A stretch of DNA of 64,000 nucleotides from Diogma glabrata (GCA_963693315.1 OY856187.1:70474033-70538032); one strand, 5' to 3'. Counted from the first letter of the stretch, positions 10,703 to 23,089 are shown. Numbers and translations: made by a program. Notes: generated by a model from the letters alone, not told the origin.

Positions 10703-12019
10703 ATGGTCAAGACAGTAAATATTAGTGATCTCAGCCAGACCCAGCTAAAGGACGAGTTGAGGAAAAGGAATGCTCCAATCCATGGAACGAAGGCAGAACT
10801 TGCATTCCGGCTGCGTAAAATTTTAGAAGAAGCAGGTGAAAGCACAGAGGTCATAGAAATAGAGCCGGAGGAAGTTCCGATTCAGAATGCCCCAGCAATT
10901 AATCCGATGATGGTGTTGATGAAAGAAATGATGGCCCGACAAGAGAAACTGGCAGCAGAACAAAAAGTAGAGCAACAACAACAACTTGCTGATCTGATGG
11001 CCCGACAAGAGAAACTGTCAGCAGAACAAAAAGTAGATCAACAACAACAACTTGCTGATCTGATAGCCCGACAAGAAAAACTGGCAGCGGAACAAAAATT
11101 AGATCAACAAAAACTACGTGAAGTAATCGAGTCACGTATATCCAGTGCGGAGGTTAAAATCAACAACATGGAAAGGGAGCTGCGGAAAGTTACCGAAGAA
11201 CATGAAGAGAAACTACGCAATCTTTCGAGTGAATTACGCCAAGAAATAGCACAAGGAAAGTCAGGTAACATGATCAATCCATCAACTACTTCAGCCCCAG
11301 CTAGAGTAAAAACACCCGCATTTGATGGATCTACATCGTATCAGATATTTAAGATGCAATTTGAGATAGCAACAACTGGTGTTGATAACCAGCAAAAAGC
11401 AAACGCGCTTATATTAGCATTGAAGGGACCTGCTGCTGAAATTTTGCAGACACTATCAGCGACAGAGCGTGATTACAGCAAGCTAATGGAGGCCTTAGAA
11501 GTAAGATATGGGGAAAGTCATATGCAAGCTCTCCATCGCATGCAGCTCAAAACACGAAAACAAGGAGTCAGCGAAACTTTGCAAGAATTAGAGGCTGACA
11601 TTGTGAGACTGGTAAATCTGTCATACCCGAACTATAACGCTGAACACCGAGACGAACTGGCAGCTGATACATTCATCAATGCTCTTCGAGATGGTCAAAT
11701 GAGAAACCAGCTTTATCTAAGCGGGAAGAAACTACCTGCGGAAGTCTTAGCATTAGCCCTTCAAGTGGAAGCTGGAAAAAGAGCGTATGGCTCAGATAGG
11801 GTACGTCAGATGGAAGTTGCTGAGGAACCACTGAAAGCAGCACTTGATGAAGTGATCATGCGTGTAAAAAGTTTGGAAGATAAACCTGAACGAAATCAAC
11901 GAAGTAGATCTAGCAGAGTAAGATGCTGGAACTGTGGAAAGTTGGGGCACATCCAAAGAGAATGTAAATGGGAGCCGCATTCGGAAGAGAGATGCCGCGT
12001 TCCGGAGTCGGGAAACTAG
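10703..12019 (+). CDS. gag: Gag of Ty3/gypsy element
   Basis: Start ATG 10703 follows the primer-binding site by 10 bases; the frame is open further upstream without an ATG. The product is about 438 residues and would form the retrotransposon particle and bind its RNA. An N-terminal SAP-like segment (residues about 5-45, LSQTQLKDELRKRN then GTKAELAFRL) suggests DNA or nucleic-acid binding. A Gln/Glu-rich coiled-coil region follows, with three tandem 22-residue units starting MARQEKLAAEQK (nt 10931, 10997, 11063). Next comes a capsid-like core (about residues 195-360) with the usual retrotransposon-gag pattern. A single CCHC zinc knuckle, CWNCGKLGHIQREC, lies at 11924-11965. The TAG stop at 12017-12019 abuts a slippery heptamer that would send a fraction of ribosomes into pol. 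The frame is intact. Confidence 0.9.
   Translation: MVKTVNISDLSQTQLKDELRKRNAPIHGTKAELAFRLRKILEEAGESTEVIEIEPEEVPIQNAPAINPMMVLMKEMMARQEKLAAEQKVEQQQQLADLMARQEKLSAEQKVDQQQQLADLIARQEKLAAEQKLDQQKLREVIESRISSAEVKINNMERELRKVTEEHEEKLRNLSSELRQEIAQGKSGNMINPSTTSAPARVKTPAFDGSTSYQIFKMQFEIATTGVDNQQKANALILALKGPAAEILQTLSATERDYSKLMEALEVRYGESHMQALHRMQLKTRKQGVSETLQELEADIVRLVNLSYPNYNAEHRDELAADTFINALRDGQMRNQLYLSGKKLPAEVLALALQVEAGKRAYGSDRVRQMEVAEEPLKAALDEVIMRVKSLEDKPERNQRSRSSRVRCWNCGKLGHIQRECKWEPHSEERCRVPESGN
10931..11125 (+). repeat. Three 66-bp in-frame repeats in gag
   Basis: Units start at 10931, 10997 and 11063 with exact 66-bp spacing, so the reading frame is kept. Each encodes a 22-residue heptad-like segment rich in Gln, Glu, Leu and Ala that extends the predicted coiled coil. 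Units 1 and 2 are the most alike. Confidence 0.9.
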
Positions 12020-14574
12020 ATCGTGCCAGTTTTGAAGGGCGAAAGCTGGCTCAATTACAATGCCTTACATTGGTGGTATCACAAGTAAAAAGAGAAAATA
12101 GTAGTCTAGTCCTGGAGGCAACCGTTGGAAGCAAATCGTGCATGTTGACTTTGGACACAGGTGCTTCAAGATCGATAGTGCGTCCAGATGTGGTTCATGA
12201 TAGTCAGATCGATACAGCAAAACCATTCACCTTAAAAACAGCTACGGGTGAAACAGTTCTAGTTCATGGAGAAAGCGACCAAGAGGTTCACCTTGGAGGA
12301 AATTCATTTAGGCACCGATTTATTGTGGCAGATATAGAAGATGACTGCATAATTGGGCTTGACTTCATGAAAGAATACAATTTTATATTAGATCTGGGAA
12401 GCCACGTACTGAGATATGGAAACACAGAAATAGTGCTAAACACCACCAACGACAATGCTGAGGTCCGTGTTATTAGTGACGGACCAACTGAGATCCCGGC
12501 AAAATCTGAGAAAATCATATGGACTAAGCTACTAGATAAAAGTGACCAAAATTCACCTGTGATGATTGAGCCAGCTAACAACGACTTTGGGGGAAACATT
12601 ATGATTGGCCGAACGCTAGTTGCAGCAAAAGAGGGAGTAGTTCCAGTGCAACTGATTAACTTCTCAAGTAAACGAGTGGTCATCAATCATGGAGAAGAAA
12701 TCGCCAAATGCAGCACCATCAGCTGTGAAGAAGAGCAAAAGGTCTTCATGCAGAGAAACAATCCCGCATTAGTAGCAATACTTCAAGATCTTAGTAAAAG
12801 AATGCATCCAGCCGAATTCAAAGAAATCAAGAGGGTATTAACGAAGATGAGCAGCGTTTTCTCTACTGGAGATGAAGATGTTGGAAGAACAAACATCGTG
12901 CGACATAGGATCAACACTGGAAACGCTCATCCTATCAGGCAGCCTCCTAGAAGACTACCACTAGCTAAACACGAGGAAGTGCAAGGAATGCTGGACAAAA
13001 TGAAAAGTGATGGAGTCATCAGGCCATCTAAGAGTCCATGGAGCTCACCAGTGGTGCTAGTTAAAAAAAAAGATGGGTCAGCTCGTTTTTGTGTAGACTA
13101 TCGAAAGCTGAATGAGGTAACCATGAAGGACAGCTATCCACTGCCACGGATTGATGACACACTGGATACACTATCAGGGGCCAAATGGTACAGCACACTA
13201 GATCTGAAGAGTGGTTACTGGCAAGTTGAAATGCATCCAGAAGATCGACGAAAGACAGCATTTTCTACTGGCAATGGGTTGTGGGAGTTCAATGTGATGC
13301 CGTTTGGCTTATGCAATGCCCTAGCAACATTTGAACGTCTAATGGAATGCGTGTTGCATGGTTTAACCTGGAAAGCCTGCCTCGTTTATCTTGATGACAT
13401 CATTATAATGGGTCGCAACTTCGAAGAGCATCTAATGAACCTCGAAGAAGTACTCAGAAGAATAAGTAATGCCAACATGAAGTTGAATCCGGTAAAGTGC
13501 AATCTCTTCCACAAAGAAGTGAAGTACCTTGGACACATCATTACAGAAAACGGAGTCAGAACCGATCCCGAGAAGATTGATGCTGTGAAAAATTGGCCAG
13601 TACCGAAGAATGTTCATGAGCTACGCAGTTTTCTTGGCCTATGCACCTATTATCGAAGATTCGTGGAGAATTTTGCGAATATCGCCAAGACTCTACATAA
13701 ATTGACAGAGGCAAATACCAAGTTTCTGTGGACAACCGAATGTAATGAGGCATTCTGCCGTTTAAAAGAAAAACTATGTAACACCCCGATACTAGCCTAT
13801 CCAGAATCCGGAAAGATGTTCATTCTGGACACAGACGCAAGCAATGTGGGAACCGGAGCTGTTTTGTCACAGAAAATTGGAGACGATGAGAAAGTGGTGG
13901 CGTACTTCAGTAAAGTTCTGTCAAAAGCGGAGCGGAATTACTGTGTCACGAGGAAGGAGTTGCTAGCTATCATCAAGGCTGTGAAACATTTCCACAAGTA
14001 TTTGTGTGGACAACCATTCCTGATTCGCACGGACCATGCTGCTCTGAAATGGTTATTACAATTCAAATTCCCTGAAGGACAAGCAGCAAGATGGATAGAG
14101 ATCCTGCAGAACTACGACTTCAAAGTTGAACACCGTAAGGGAAGGATCCATGGTAATGCCGATGCCTTGTCTAGAAGACCCTGTATAGAGGAGTGCAAGT
14201 CGTGTAGCAGAACTGAGGGGAATGAGGAAATGAAAGTCAGCCAAATCAAGTTCCAAACTCCTGAGGATTGGTGTACCGAGGCAATTAAAAGAGAGCAGCT
14301 AGAAGATCCAGCTATGGCTCCAGTATTGAAATGTAAAAGCGAGGGAAGGCGGCCAGAGTGGAAAGAGGTATCACCTTTAAGTACGGAGGTGAAATGCTAC
14401 TGGGCGCAATGGGACTCACTAATTATGGACAACGGGATACTAAAAAGAAAATGGGAGTCCGCTGATGGAAAGAAAGTGTTAGAACAACTGGTGTTGCAAG
14501 TCGAGTGGAAGAGGTACTGGGAAAGCTGCATGGAAGTATTTCTGGAGGACACCTGGGAGTCAATAAAACCCTAG
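11968..14574 (+). pseudogene. pol: Pol: protease, reverse transcriptase, RNase H (frameshifted)
   Basis: Lies in the -1 frame relative to gag and is entered at the heptamer at 12010; the first ATG at 11968 is probably not used. Aspartic protease: LDTGAS with the catalytic Asp at residue 63 (nt about 12154), and a later IIGLDFM motif. Reverse transcriptase: KKDGSARFCVDYRKLN, PFGLCNALATFERLME and catalytic YLDD at residues 474-477 (nt 13387-13398). RNase H: ILDTDAS (residues 619-625), then TRKELLA and RTDHAAL. The tether ends with NADALSRRPC. All key residues seen are present. The frame is lost near 14497, just before the integrase zinc finger, by a one-base change; the last 20 or so residues to 14574 are out of frame. 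This copy cannot make full Pol. Confidence 0.92.
12010..12050 (+). promoter_or_regulatory. -1 ribosomal frameshift signal (gag-pol)
   Basis: GGGAAAC at 12010-12016 is read in gag as G GGA AAC, the X XXY YYZ phasing needed for -1 slippage, and the gag TAG follows at once. After an 8-base spacer, GCCAGTTTT (12025-12033) pairs with AAAGCTGGC (12042-12050) in nine pairs, including one G-U, around an 8-base loop. Pol is open in the -1 frame across this site. GGGAAAC is a known slippery heptamer in retroviral systems. The function here is inferred. Confidence 0.85.
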
Positions 14575-15017
14575 CCAAGGTAAGGGAGAGGTTTTATTGG
14601 GTAAGGTATCGAACCGACGTAGAGCAATGGTGTCGGCGATGTGATACTTGTGCGGCGAGCAAAGGACCGAAAACTAGAAGTCGAGGAGAGATGCAACAGT
14701 ACAATGTGGGTGCCCCAATGGAGAGAATTGCTATAGACATCGCGGGGCCATTTCCGGAAACGACAAAAGGTAACAAATACATCATGGTGGTCATTGATTA
14801 CTTTACAAAATGGCCGGAAGCTTATGCAATACCGAACCAGGAAGCAGTTACGGTCGCGGAAACATTAGTCAATGAATGGGTTTGCAGATATGGAACACCG
14901 CTCGAGTTGCATACCGATCAGGGAAGGAATTTTGAATCTCAACTGATGGAAGAGCTGTGCAGAACACTCGGCATTAGAAAAACACGAACTACACCTATGA
15001 ACCCAGGTTCTCAATAG
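14505..15017 (+). pseudogene. Integrase, frameshifted and 3'-truncated
   Basis: Continues Pol in another frame after the break near 14497. The HHCC zinc finger is visible (His9, His16, Cys46, Cys49 of this frame). The catalytic core has its first Asp in IAIDIAGPFP (residue 78) and the second in HTDQGRNFES (residue 138). The frame ends at TTPMNPGSQ, a few residues before the expected catalytic Glu, because element sequence stops at about 15015. The core is therefore incomplete, and the C-terminal domain, polypurine tract and 3' LTR are absent. Confidence 0.9.
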
Positions 15018-18000
15018 TGATGCATCGTAATTTGCATTTTGTAATTTCTTTTTCTTTGTACCTCCAGTTAATCAACAGTATTGATAAATCTTGTACCGTA
15101 AGTAATTACTGTATTTTTCTTATTTTTGTTGAGTTATAAGGAGTCAAAGGAGACTTGAAATTGTAAACTGAAAGTTTACCAAACAAAATTTAACACACTG
15201 AAATCACACGTTCTATTTCCAATCGAAATGCAATTGTCTCAACCTCACCGTAGAGGCGTATATAGCGAAAAGCTGGACAGGTACAGAACGGTATAGTTGA
15301 GGCAACCACACGTAATATTTATTTGAAAATAAAATATAGCTCAATTGATTTCAAATACTTCTATTTTAAAATGAAAAATTCATGATATTAAACCAAATTT
15401 TTTTCATGGACATAGTTTTTAACTTCTGTTGCATTGCATGTAACACTTTAGATTTTAAATAAACGTCGTTCTGTTGTCATGAAAATGTTTACCTGTTACC
15501 CTGTCTGCCAGTGTCTTCCATCTACTTTTGTAGATTCCAGAGCTGCAGCTCGTGTTGCTAACTTCAGCAGCAGCCAGCGCAAATCTTCTAAATTTCCTTT
15601 TAAGGGACCAACTTATTAGATCTGACAAAAATCACTATCATGATCCATTAACCATAATAAAAAAAAATCTATGTCAAAAATTAAAGAAAATTAGATACCT
15701 CCGTTCAATATAAAAAATACAAATGAATAGTTAATATTTAATTAAAACTAGATTTTTATACCAGCTAGCAATAAAATTCCCAGGCAAAATCCTATTTCCG
15801 GTTAACGACTATTTTTATTATTCAATCGATTGCATCATTTATTTCTACGTTTGCATGTAAAAATCATGTTTCATAAGAGAAAATTTTTTTTTATTGAAAT
15901 CAAAAAGAAAAAAAAATTTATAGGAAAATCCGAAAAATTATGAAAGGAGTAAAGAAAAAGGATACCGCTTTCCATATAATACAAACATAAATTGGTTAAA
16001 ATAAATAAATTAAAGGGATCATTAGTTTTTGCCCTTAAGCCATGTTTATTTATTTTTTGCCGTTGTTATTGTAAATGTTTCTATACATAAAGAAAAAGGT
16101 TAATGTGTACAAATAAAATTTATTTAGTCTAAAATTATATAAAATTCTAAATTGTACTTCTATGTAAATCATTTTGAAAATCTTTAATTGAAAATTTTAC
16201 TTAATAACATACATAAAAAAAGTAAGTACGATCATAAAATATAAAAAAAAATCCACACCCTTGAGAGGGGAAAACCAAAAATTAATTTATTTGATTACAA
16301 AAATTAAATTAATTCATAACATGTGTTGCAAATACTAAATTTTGTTATTAACTCTTACAGACATTAAAAACCTTCTTTATCCCGCAATTTTTTTTATCGT
16401 GATACATAATTTATATTTATAGAATTAATGAGTTTGGGAATTGGTAAATGAAATGTCATGGCTTATGTTGTGGGTGAGAGTTTTCATTTATTTACTTTCT
16501 TTTTTGGATTGGAAACATCGACAAAAACAAATTAATTCATAGAATTCAACATTCACTGAATCCTATAACCTTTTGAAATGATTGTCATGGTTCTAATGCT
16601 AATGTATCGTGAAATTGTTACCGATATATCATAATTTTGGAGACTTAAAATTTTTAATAGTATATTGTATATTAAGAGCAGAAAGTACTACATTGCTGCT
16701 CGTGCATGAAAATTGCTGGTTGAGGAGCATCCGCTCAAAGTATACATACTATTTTTTTAACGACTGCCGACAAATATGATTAAAGTTGCCAAGGAAGCAT
16801 TTATTTGTTGTTTAAAAAACGTATCGGACGTCAAGGTAAAATTTTAAATTAATAAATTTAAAATTTATACAGAGCTTATATCTATTTTCAAATAAAAAAA
16901 ATTTAAAATGAGCAGTAGTGATTAAAGTAATATAATTAGTTAGCACTTCACTTAATTTAAATTTAGATCTGTTGCCTGGAAAAATCTAAAGTCCGGTTCT
17001 GAAAAAGCTTACCTATTATTTATCAATTGGTGTAAGAACAAAAAAACAGGATATTTTTCCACGATTTATAGAGCCAAAAAATCAAAAGTGTTTTGGAGAG
17101 AAGAAATTAATAAATTTTAATATTATGTCTTTGTCCATTATGTCTCTTATTTACTTGTGTTTTTACTTTCCGCTTAAGAGCAGAAAAAAATTAAAAAATG
17201 CTCTCTAAACAGCAAAAGCCAACTTTCTCTTTTAACCCGATAGATAGAAAACATTATTTTCTATGACAGTCGTTAAAAAATTAATTTTATTAATTAATTA
17301 ATTAATTAATTTGACAGTCAACTTATAGGGTAAGGCTTTAGGCATATTTCGTTTTCTATTCTAAAACAAAAATTTTCATCTAATGAAATTCCATAAATTG
17401 ATTTGTTTTCCATTTCGGTTGCGGTTTTATTTCAACTCATACTCTGTATTTGGAATCAAAATCAAACACAAAAACAACAAGTGCAACAAGTTAATCGGCA
17501 AAATTATAAACATTTTCTCATACAGTCATTTAAACATTTTTGTGTGAACTAATACGTTTTACATGCTCATGCAATTGCATGCCTATTGATTCATCAACTT
17601 GTATCAATAATAAAAGCTGATTCTGCAGGAATTATGAATGAAAATATGAGCTTTCGTTATAATGAATTACGGTTGTTCAATATCTGTTTATTATTTTTGA
17701 TTTTCGTGTTATGGATTGATTTTTATTTTGTTGTATGCCATTTTTGAGATTTAATGTAGTTGTTTTTTTGAACGTAAAAGTGATGATTATATGTAAAAAA
17801 GAGACAAAAGATAGAAAATTCTAGCTATAATTTCGATCATATTGTGTGATCGGAACATTATGGAAATTTCAATGCAATAGAAAATTTGTTGTCAGTAGTT
17901 CCACAAGTATTCTAATTTATGTTTTTCTTAATTGTTTAAATTTTTCAACTGTTTGTAAAATTTATTTATTGAAATTAGCTAACTTTTATTGGCTTTTGTT

Positions 18001-19058
18001 TTGAGTATAAAAAATTAGCTGCGAACAATTTCAATAAAAAAAACTTTATTTATTAAAAAATTAAACCGTTCTTTACCATACCAGTTGCTGTAAATGAAAA
18101 TTAGCTATATAGTGGCTGTAAAAAAAATTTAAAGGATGAGTACTGATTGGCTGTAAGAAATTGTCATCAATTGAATTGAATTATAATTCCATCTTTTGGT
18201 CGCTCATATCACGTATTAACGTTACCCATACCTTCTATACTAAAATTTTAAGGTGGTTTTGATATATATGTTCTTAGTAGGCAAGTGGAGTGGAACTAGT
18301 CCTAGGACATGTTCTCACAGGCCCCGTTATACAAATACAAGTAATTCAACTAAATGTTTTCCATCTTATTGTTACCAACATCAACTGTTTTGAGCAAGAA
18401 AACCAAATTTTGTTACCTTAATGACAGGGAACATTCGGCTGGCATATATTTTTTCTAATTTAAATGCTACAATGGAAATATTTATTTGGGATAAACAATA
18501 GTCAGCGAAAAACAAACTTTTAAAATTAAAATTAATTCAAAGGAACTGTTTTCTTTGGAGAAATTGAAGTCATTTTAACTGAGGAACGGGGAGTTAGGAA
18601 AACCGCTTATAAACGTTTTTTTCTGACTGTTTTTTAACCCGGTTCGTCCAAGTTCAACTCCAGATTTTTAAAGATATCCACCCATAATTACCCACGCATA
18701 ATTTATAATCCACGAAAAACTACAAGCCACAAAAAATACGGTGAAATAGGAATTGAAAAAAAATTGTTGCAAATTACATGAGCCGCCAGCATGGGCAGGA
18801 CTGAAAGAAAAAAATTACAATAGTCAAAACGGGTATACTATATGATTTGAATGCGGCAACCAATGTTCATGTTTTAAGAGTGATTAGTTAGTTTAAAGTA
18901 ACCGAATTTAGAAACTTGAGTTCAGATGTGCTAAGATCCTGCTCAACACAACAAACATTTTTCACTATGGTTTACGCGTTTCTATAATTCCAAACGCGAC
19001 CTGGGTTTTGTTAATCACTTAGGCTACATAGACCTCTACTGGTCTAATGGTCTTGTAA
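15018..19058. other. AT-rich stretch, no gene seen
   Basis: About 4 kb without a coding frame of note. It includes a (TTAA)n microsatellite at about 17285-17310 and several A/T runs. I found no continuation of the truncated retrotransposon here. Confidence 0.6.
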
Positions 19059-19262
19059 CCGTTTAGATCTACGTAATGGAGGTATTAAGTCATTAATTTC
19101 TTTAGAACATTAACAGTAGCATTATCGGTAAGATAGTGTAAGAGCTCAATCTTCTAATCTTCTATGCAACAGCGATTCCAAACCCAATGTTATCATTGGA
19201 CCATCAATCAACTTCAATGCACGCCTATGAACTCTGTCGACAACATTTGGTTTTATTAAGTA
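19059..19262 (-). pseudogene. Non-LTR reverse transcriptase C-terminal relic
   Basis: Read on the minus strand from about 19262, a block NVVDRVHRRALKLIDGP then LGLESLLHRRL matches the conserved segment after the RT domain of jockey-like and other non-LTR ORF2 proteins (typically LDRVQRRA..L...L.SL..RR). A second block, EINDLIPPLRRSKR (about 19063-19104), fits the next conserved patch. Frames shift between the blocks and stops intervene, so it is dead. I cannot place the clade. Confidence 0.5.
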
Positions 19263-20905
19263 AAGACGTTTAAAAATTTAACTATTCCTAATATTAATAA
19301 ATAGTCTGATAGTTCAAAGGGTTGTTCAACTTTTGTCTGCATTGGGTTTGGTTCGTTTTTCACTTGGCAATTATCACCTTAATAGTTTCTCTCAATTACC
19401 TAACTAAACTCACTTCAAGAAAACTAAAATTATCCTTGTATTTCCTCATAGTGGATTGCTTCTTAAGAGTCACTGTTGAGTGTCGCATTGCTAATTATTC
19501 TGCAACTTTGACGAAGTTTCAATGTGCCTGCCAATGGTATGTAGTGCTAAAAGTAGAGCTATATATTTCATTTTGCGAATCTGTGTGGATTTTATGAGAC
19601 CCTAAAACATCCGTATAATGGGGTGTAACCCATTTGCTTAGCCTCAGTTGTTGCTCAGGTTAGCATTCATAAAAACAATATTTCTTTCTGTTTTGTGTAC
19701 CCGATACTCTAATCCCAGACAGTGAAACCTAGTTTGAATCCGACTTACTGGTGAAATGGCTATAAAGTTTTAGCTTGATAGTATTGTTTCTAGAATTAAT
19801 TGTGGTAAAACAGGTTAACCGTACTATCCTATTAGTGGTACAAAATTTAGCATGACTTTTTACCCAACCATGATCTCTATCGAAATTTTATTGTTTTCCA
19901 ACAACAACTTGTAAGTTACGGCTCCAACAATTGATTTACCGTGGTCGTACATGACTTTTTAGGACAATACTCATTTAGACTCCTTGACCGGAAAATGGTG
20001 TACATGTACATTCTGATGTACAGAAAAAAGTATGCATAACTTTTTTAACGACCTGCGTATCGCAACTATGGCGTGCAGTAGACACATTTGTAGCAAGCCT
20101 AGGCAGTAAAACTTAACCTTCTTATTTTCCGTTTTCTAAACCACAGTCTCTTTTCTTATCATTAATGATGTTTATATTGTTTCTCGACGGTTAAGTTGTC
20201 ATTTTTACCGATTAAACGTTTCCTACTAATCCTCACTTCTACTCTTAGTCCTTTATTTACTTTTCAAGGTGTTAGACGTTACACGGTTTTTAACGAATGC
20301 AATTTTCATAGTTTTTAATTAACATTCATTTTCGGTATCGTTGGATGTTCTATCTATTACACCCATTTTCCCATTTAATCTGGTGTATCTTTTCATTTTC
20401 ATTTTTGGTTTAAAATAAATTGTTATTAAATTTCGTTATCATCGTTTTTATTTTCTTACAATTTTTTCTCCGGTTCTAAGATTTAGTTTCCCAAAATTTT
20501 ATATTTTTTTCAAAAAACTAAAATTCTGTAGGTTGGTTGAAACACAAACGCAAGGCCTTATATGAATCTTAAGTAACTGCTCCGCATTTATTTTGAGAAC
20601 GGCAATCAAAATTGATAAATCGAATTGTTCAATTATTAATTAATCAATATATGAACCTTTCCATCATAAATTTTAATTAAACCTTAAATAATTTGATTAA
20701 ATTATAATTAGTAATTATAATTGATAATTTAAACAACTCAATATTTGTACGATTATCATACCCATTATCAAACCCACCTTAGGTAATAGTAAAAAGTCAT
20801 GATATCTTTAAAAGTATTTTTAAGAGATATTAACCCCCTCGAAGGACCAAATATTATGTAAACGCATCGTAGAACTTTCTCCGTTGCTTTTTTTTTCATT
20901 TATAT
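19263..20905. other. No gene seen
   Basis: A 91-codon plus-strand frame (19322-19597) shows no family motif. A short segment at about 19618-19645 (GGGGTGTAACCCATT) resembles the 3' UTR of the jockey-like element at 47088-47105. With the RT relic just to the left, it may be further non-LTR debris. Confidence 0.4.
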
Positions 20906-20906
20906 T

Positions 20907-21471
20907 AGTCCCTGGGCCTTCACCTACATAATTTTGTGATTACCACATATTTTATACTTCGTGATGCGCCTGTCCTTGACGACCCCGAAAACATTTGTTC
21001 TGCGATGTTTTTCAAATCGGCCGCTTTTGCTTTCGGCAAGCTCCGAAAAATGCCGATTGCCCGGGATCTTGTAAATTTTTGTTTTTTTAACTATGGGGGT
21101 TGGAAATTTGATTTAGAACACAAGGGTAACCTGGTCCGACAAAAGTTTGTCTGCTATTGTCTAGTCCGACAACCCAAACATCCAAAATGTTAGTTGTCGG
21201 ACTCGACAATAGCAAACACATTTTGGTCGGACAAGCTTACCCTCGTATTCTAAAACAAATTTCCAACCTCCACAGTCAAAAAAAAATAAATGTGGTAACA
21301 AATTTACAAGATCGCGGGCAATCGACATTTTTCGGAGCTTGCCGAACGCAAAAGCGACCGATTTGAGAAAAATCATAGAACAAATGTTTTCAGGCTCGTC
21401 AAGGATAGGCGAATCACGAAGTATAAAATATGTGGTAATCACAAAATTATGTAGGTGAAAGCCCAGGGACT
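20907..21471. mobile_element. Palindromic MITE, TA target duplication
   Basis: Two arms of about 267 and 279 bp pair almost end to end around a 19-base loop (21174-21192). The ends are GTCCCTGGGC at 20908 and GCCCAGGGAC ending at 21470, each flanked by TA (20906-20907 and 21471-21472). A TA duplication with long TIRs fits a Tc1/mariner-mobilised MITE. Mirror-image open frames on both strands (20936-21193 plus, 21161-21442 minus) follow from the palindrome and are not genes. Confidence 0.8.
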
Positions 21472-21472
21472 A

Positions 21473-23089
21473 TATAGTCTTATTACAAAAATTATAATAG
21501 TATAAAAAGCAAATCACAAATAACATATAGCTGCAGAATTAAACTGAAAAGTGTTGTCGAAAAAAGTCTAAGGCTGTTTACATTTTGTTGTTAATTAAGT
21601 AACTTTATATCTAGCATAAACCCACGTTTTAGAATATCCTTCATCAAAACTTTACCAATTTATTTTCCAATAATTAAAATTATTAATTAATTTTATCATA
21701 AAATTAAAACATTTCTGCCAATCACTTCCACATATATAATAGAGTTATGTTACTTTTCCATAATTTAAAAGTAGAAAAATCTTATGTTCATGAAATAAGT
21801 AATTTCCTGCTTCTTATTAATTTTTCTATTGGAAATAGTATAACAACAATTTTTCTTTATTTATTTGAAAAAGTTATTGAAATATCTTGTTAACATAACC
21901 ATTACATTATATTGTAGGTTCATATTGAGGCGGAAAATTTCTAGTTCATAATCAAAATCAAAACTGAATTTCACTTTCAGGTGACACATTTTAGATGAGA
22001 AAAAAATAATAATAAGAAAATTTGGTTTTTCAAAATATACGTCGCAAACGTTCCTATTTGTAATTCTAAGGGGGATGAAAATTGTGTATACATACATATT
22101 TTTATTCATAGCAATCATCTTCCGTGTTGTTCTTCATCTTGCTTAAGAATTCTTCTTAGAAATTGCCATAGTGAAAAATCGTTTTGTTGTTAATCTTATA
22201 TACTTCGTTTTGCCTAGATCGTGATTGACATTTCTTACGATTTATCATAATTTTTTTTATACAATATAAAATTATCCGTACCTACGTATACATGTTTTTG
22301 AATCGTTTAAAAATATAGAATATTTTGAGAAGAAATTTTTTTATGTAGGGAAATTCAAGTTGAAAATAAGAGATTATCGTAGAAAATTCTGTTGATTTAA
22401 TTGTCATATTGAATTTTGTTTTGCTATAAAGTAATTTTATTTACATTTTGAAATATTATTCTTTTCAATTTTGAATATGGTTTTGTTAACTTGGAATATA
22501 AATATGTTAGAGAAGAGATTGAAAAATATATATTTAAGTTTATCTTTTTTTTTCCTGATTTATTTTAAGCTTGAATGAATTTGGTTTGTGAGATTTTGAT
22601 TTGGTGACATAACAATATGAAGTTAATTGAAAATGAGATGGAAGTTGCCATAAAATTTGGAAATCTACAAATATTAAATATTTAGACATCTTTCTATCAT
22701 TTTTTGAACAGTCATCTAGAATAAGCGGCTCCTGAGCTATTTGCAATCGACAATGTGAAGTGAAACAGAATTTTGGAATTTAACGAAATTCTCAGGGCAA
22801 CGAAATTTTTTGGAAACAATTAAACAAGCTATAACTGTAATAATATTACAAATCAGTCAAATCCGAGCAATGGTTACGAGACTAGAACCTCAAAAGTAAA
22901 ATAAATTAGAGCGTTATAACGGTCGTTAGATCAAAACATTTTTAAAAAATTAAAAACTTTGGAATTTTTGAACAAATTTCTACCATTTTCTTTAAAATTT
23001 AGATATCTTTAGTGAAAGGTTCTTGAGCAATCTATCCCACCACAAAAAGTAAAGAACAAATTTTCGTTTTTCTAATTTAAATTTTCTAA
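21473..23089. other. AT-rich stretch, no gene seen
   Basis: Only short overlapping frames and low-complexity AT sequence. Confidence 0.55.

Larger units (their letters stand above)
10244..15017 (+). mobile_element. Ty3/gypsy LTR retrotransposon, 3'-truncated
   Basis: In order: a 5' LTR (about 10244-10673), a tRNA-Leu primer-binding site, gag with a CCHC knuckle, and pol in the -1 frame with protease, reverse transcriptase, RNase H and partial integrase. The domain order PR-RT-RH-IN places it in Ty3/gypsy. No envelope gene, polypurine tract or 3' LTR is present; homology stops in the integrase core at about 15015. A single-base frameshift near 14497 also breaks pol. The remaining frames are long and open, so the copy is fairly young, but it is defective. 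Confidence 0.92.

Noticed and set aside
12288..14794. Minus-strand open frames of 61-132 codons
   Set aside because: Antisense shadows of the gypsy pol coding sequence.
20936..21442. Two opposing open frames with the same translation start (MITTYFILRD)
   Set aside because: They mirror each other because the MITE is a palindrome.
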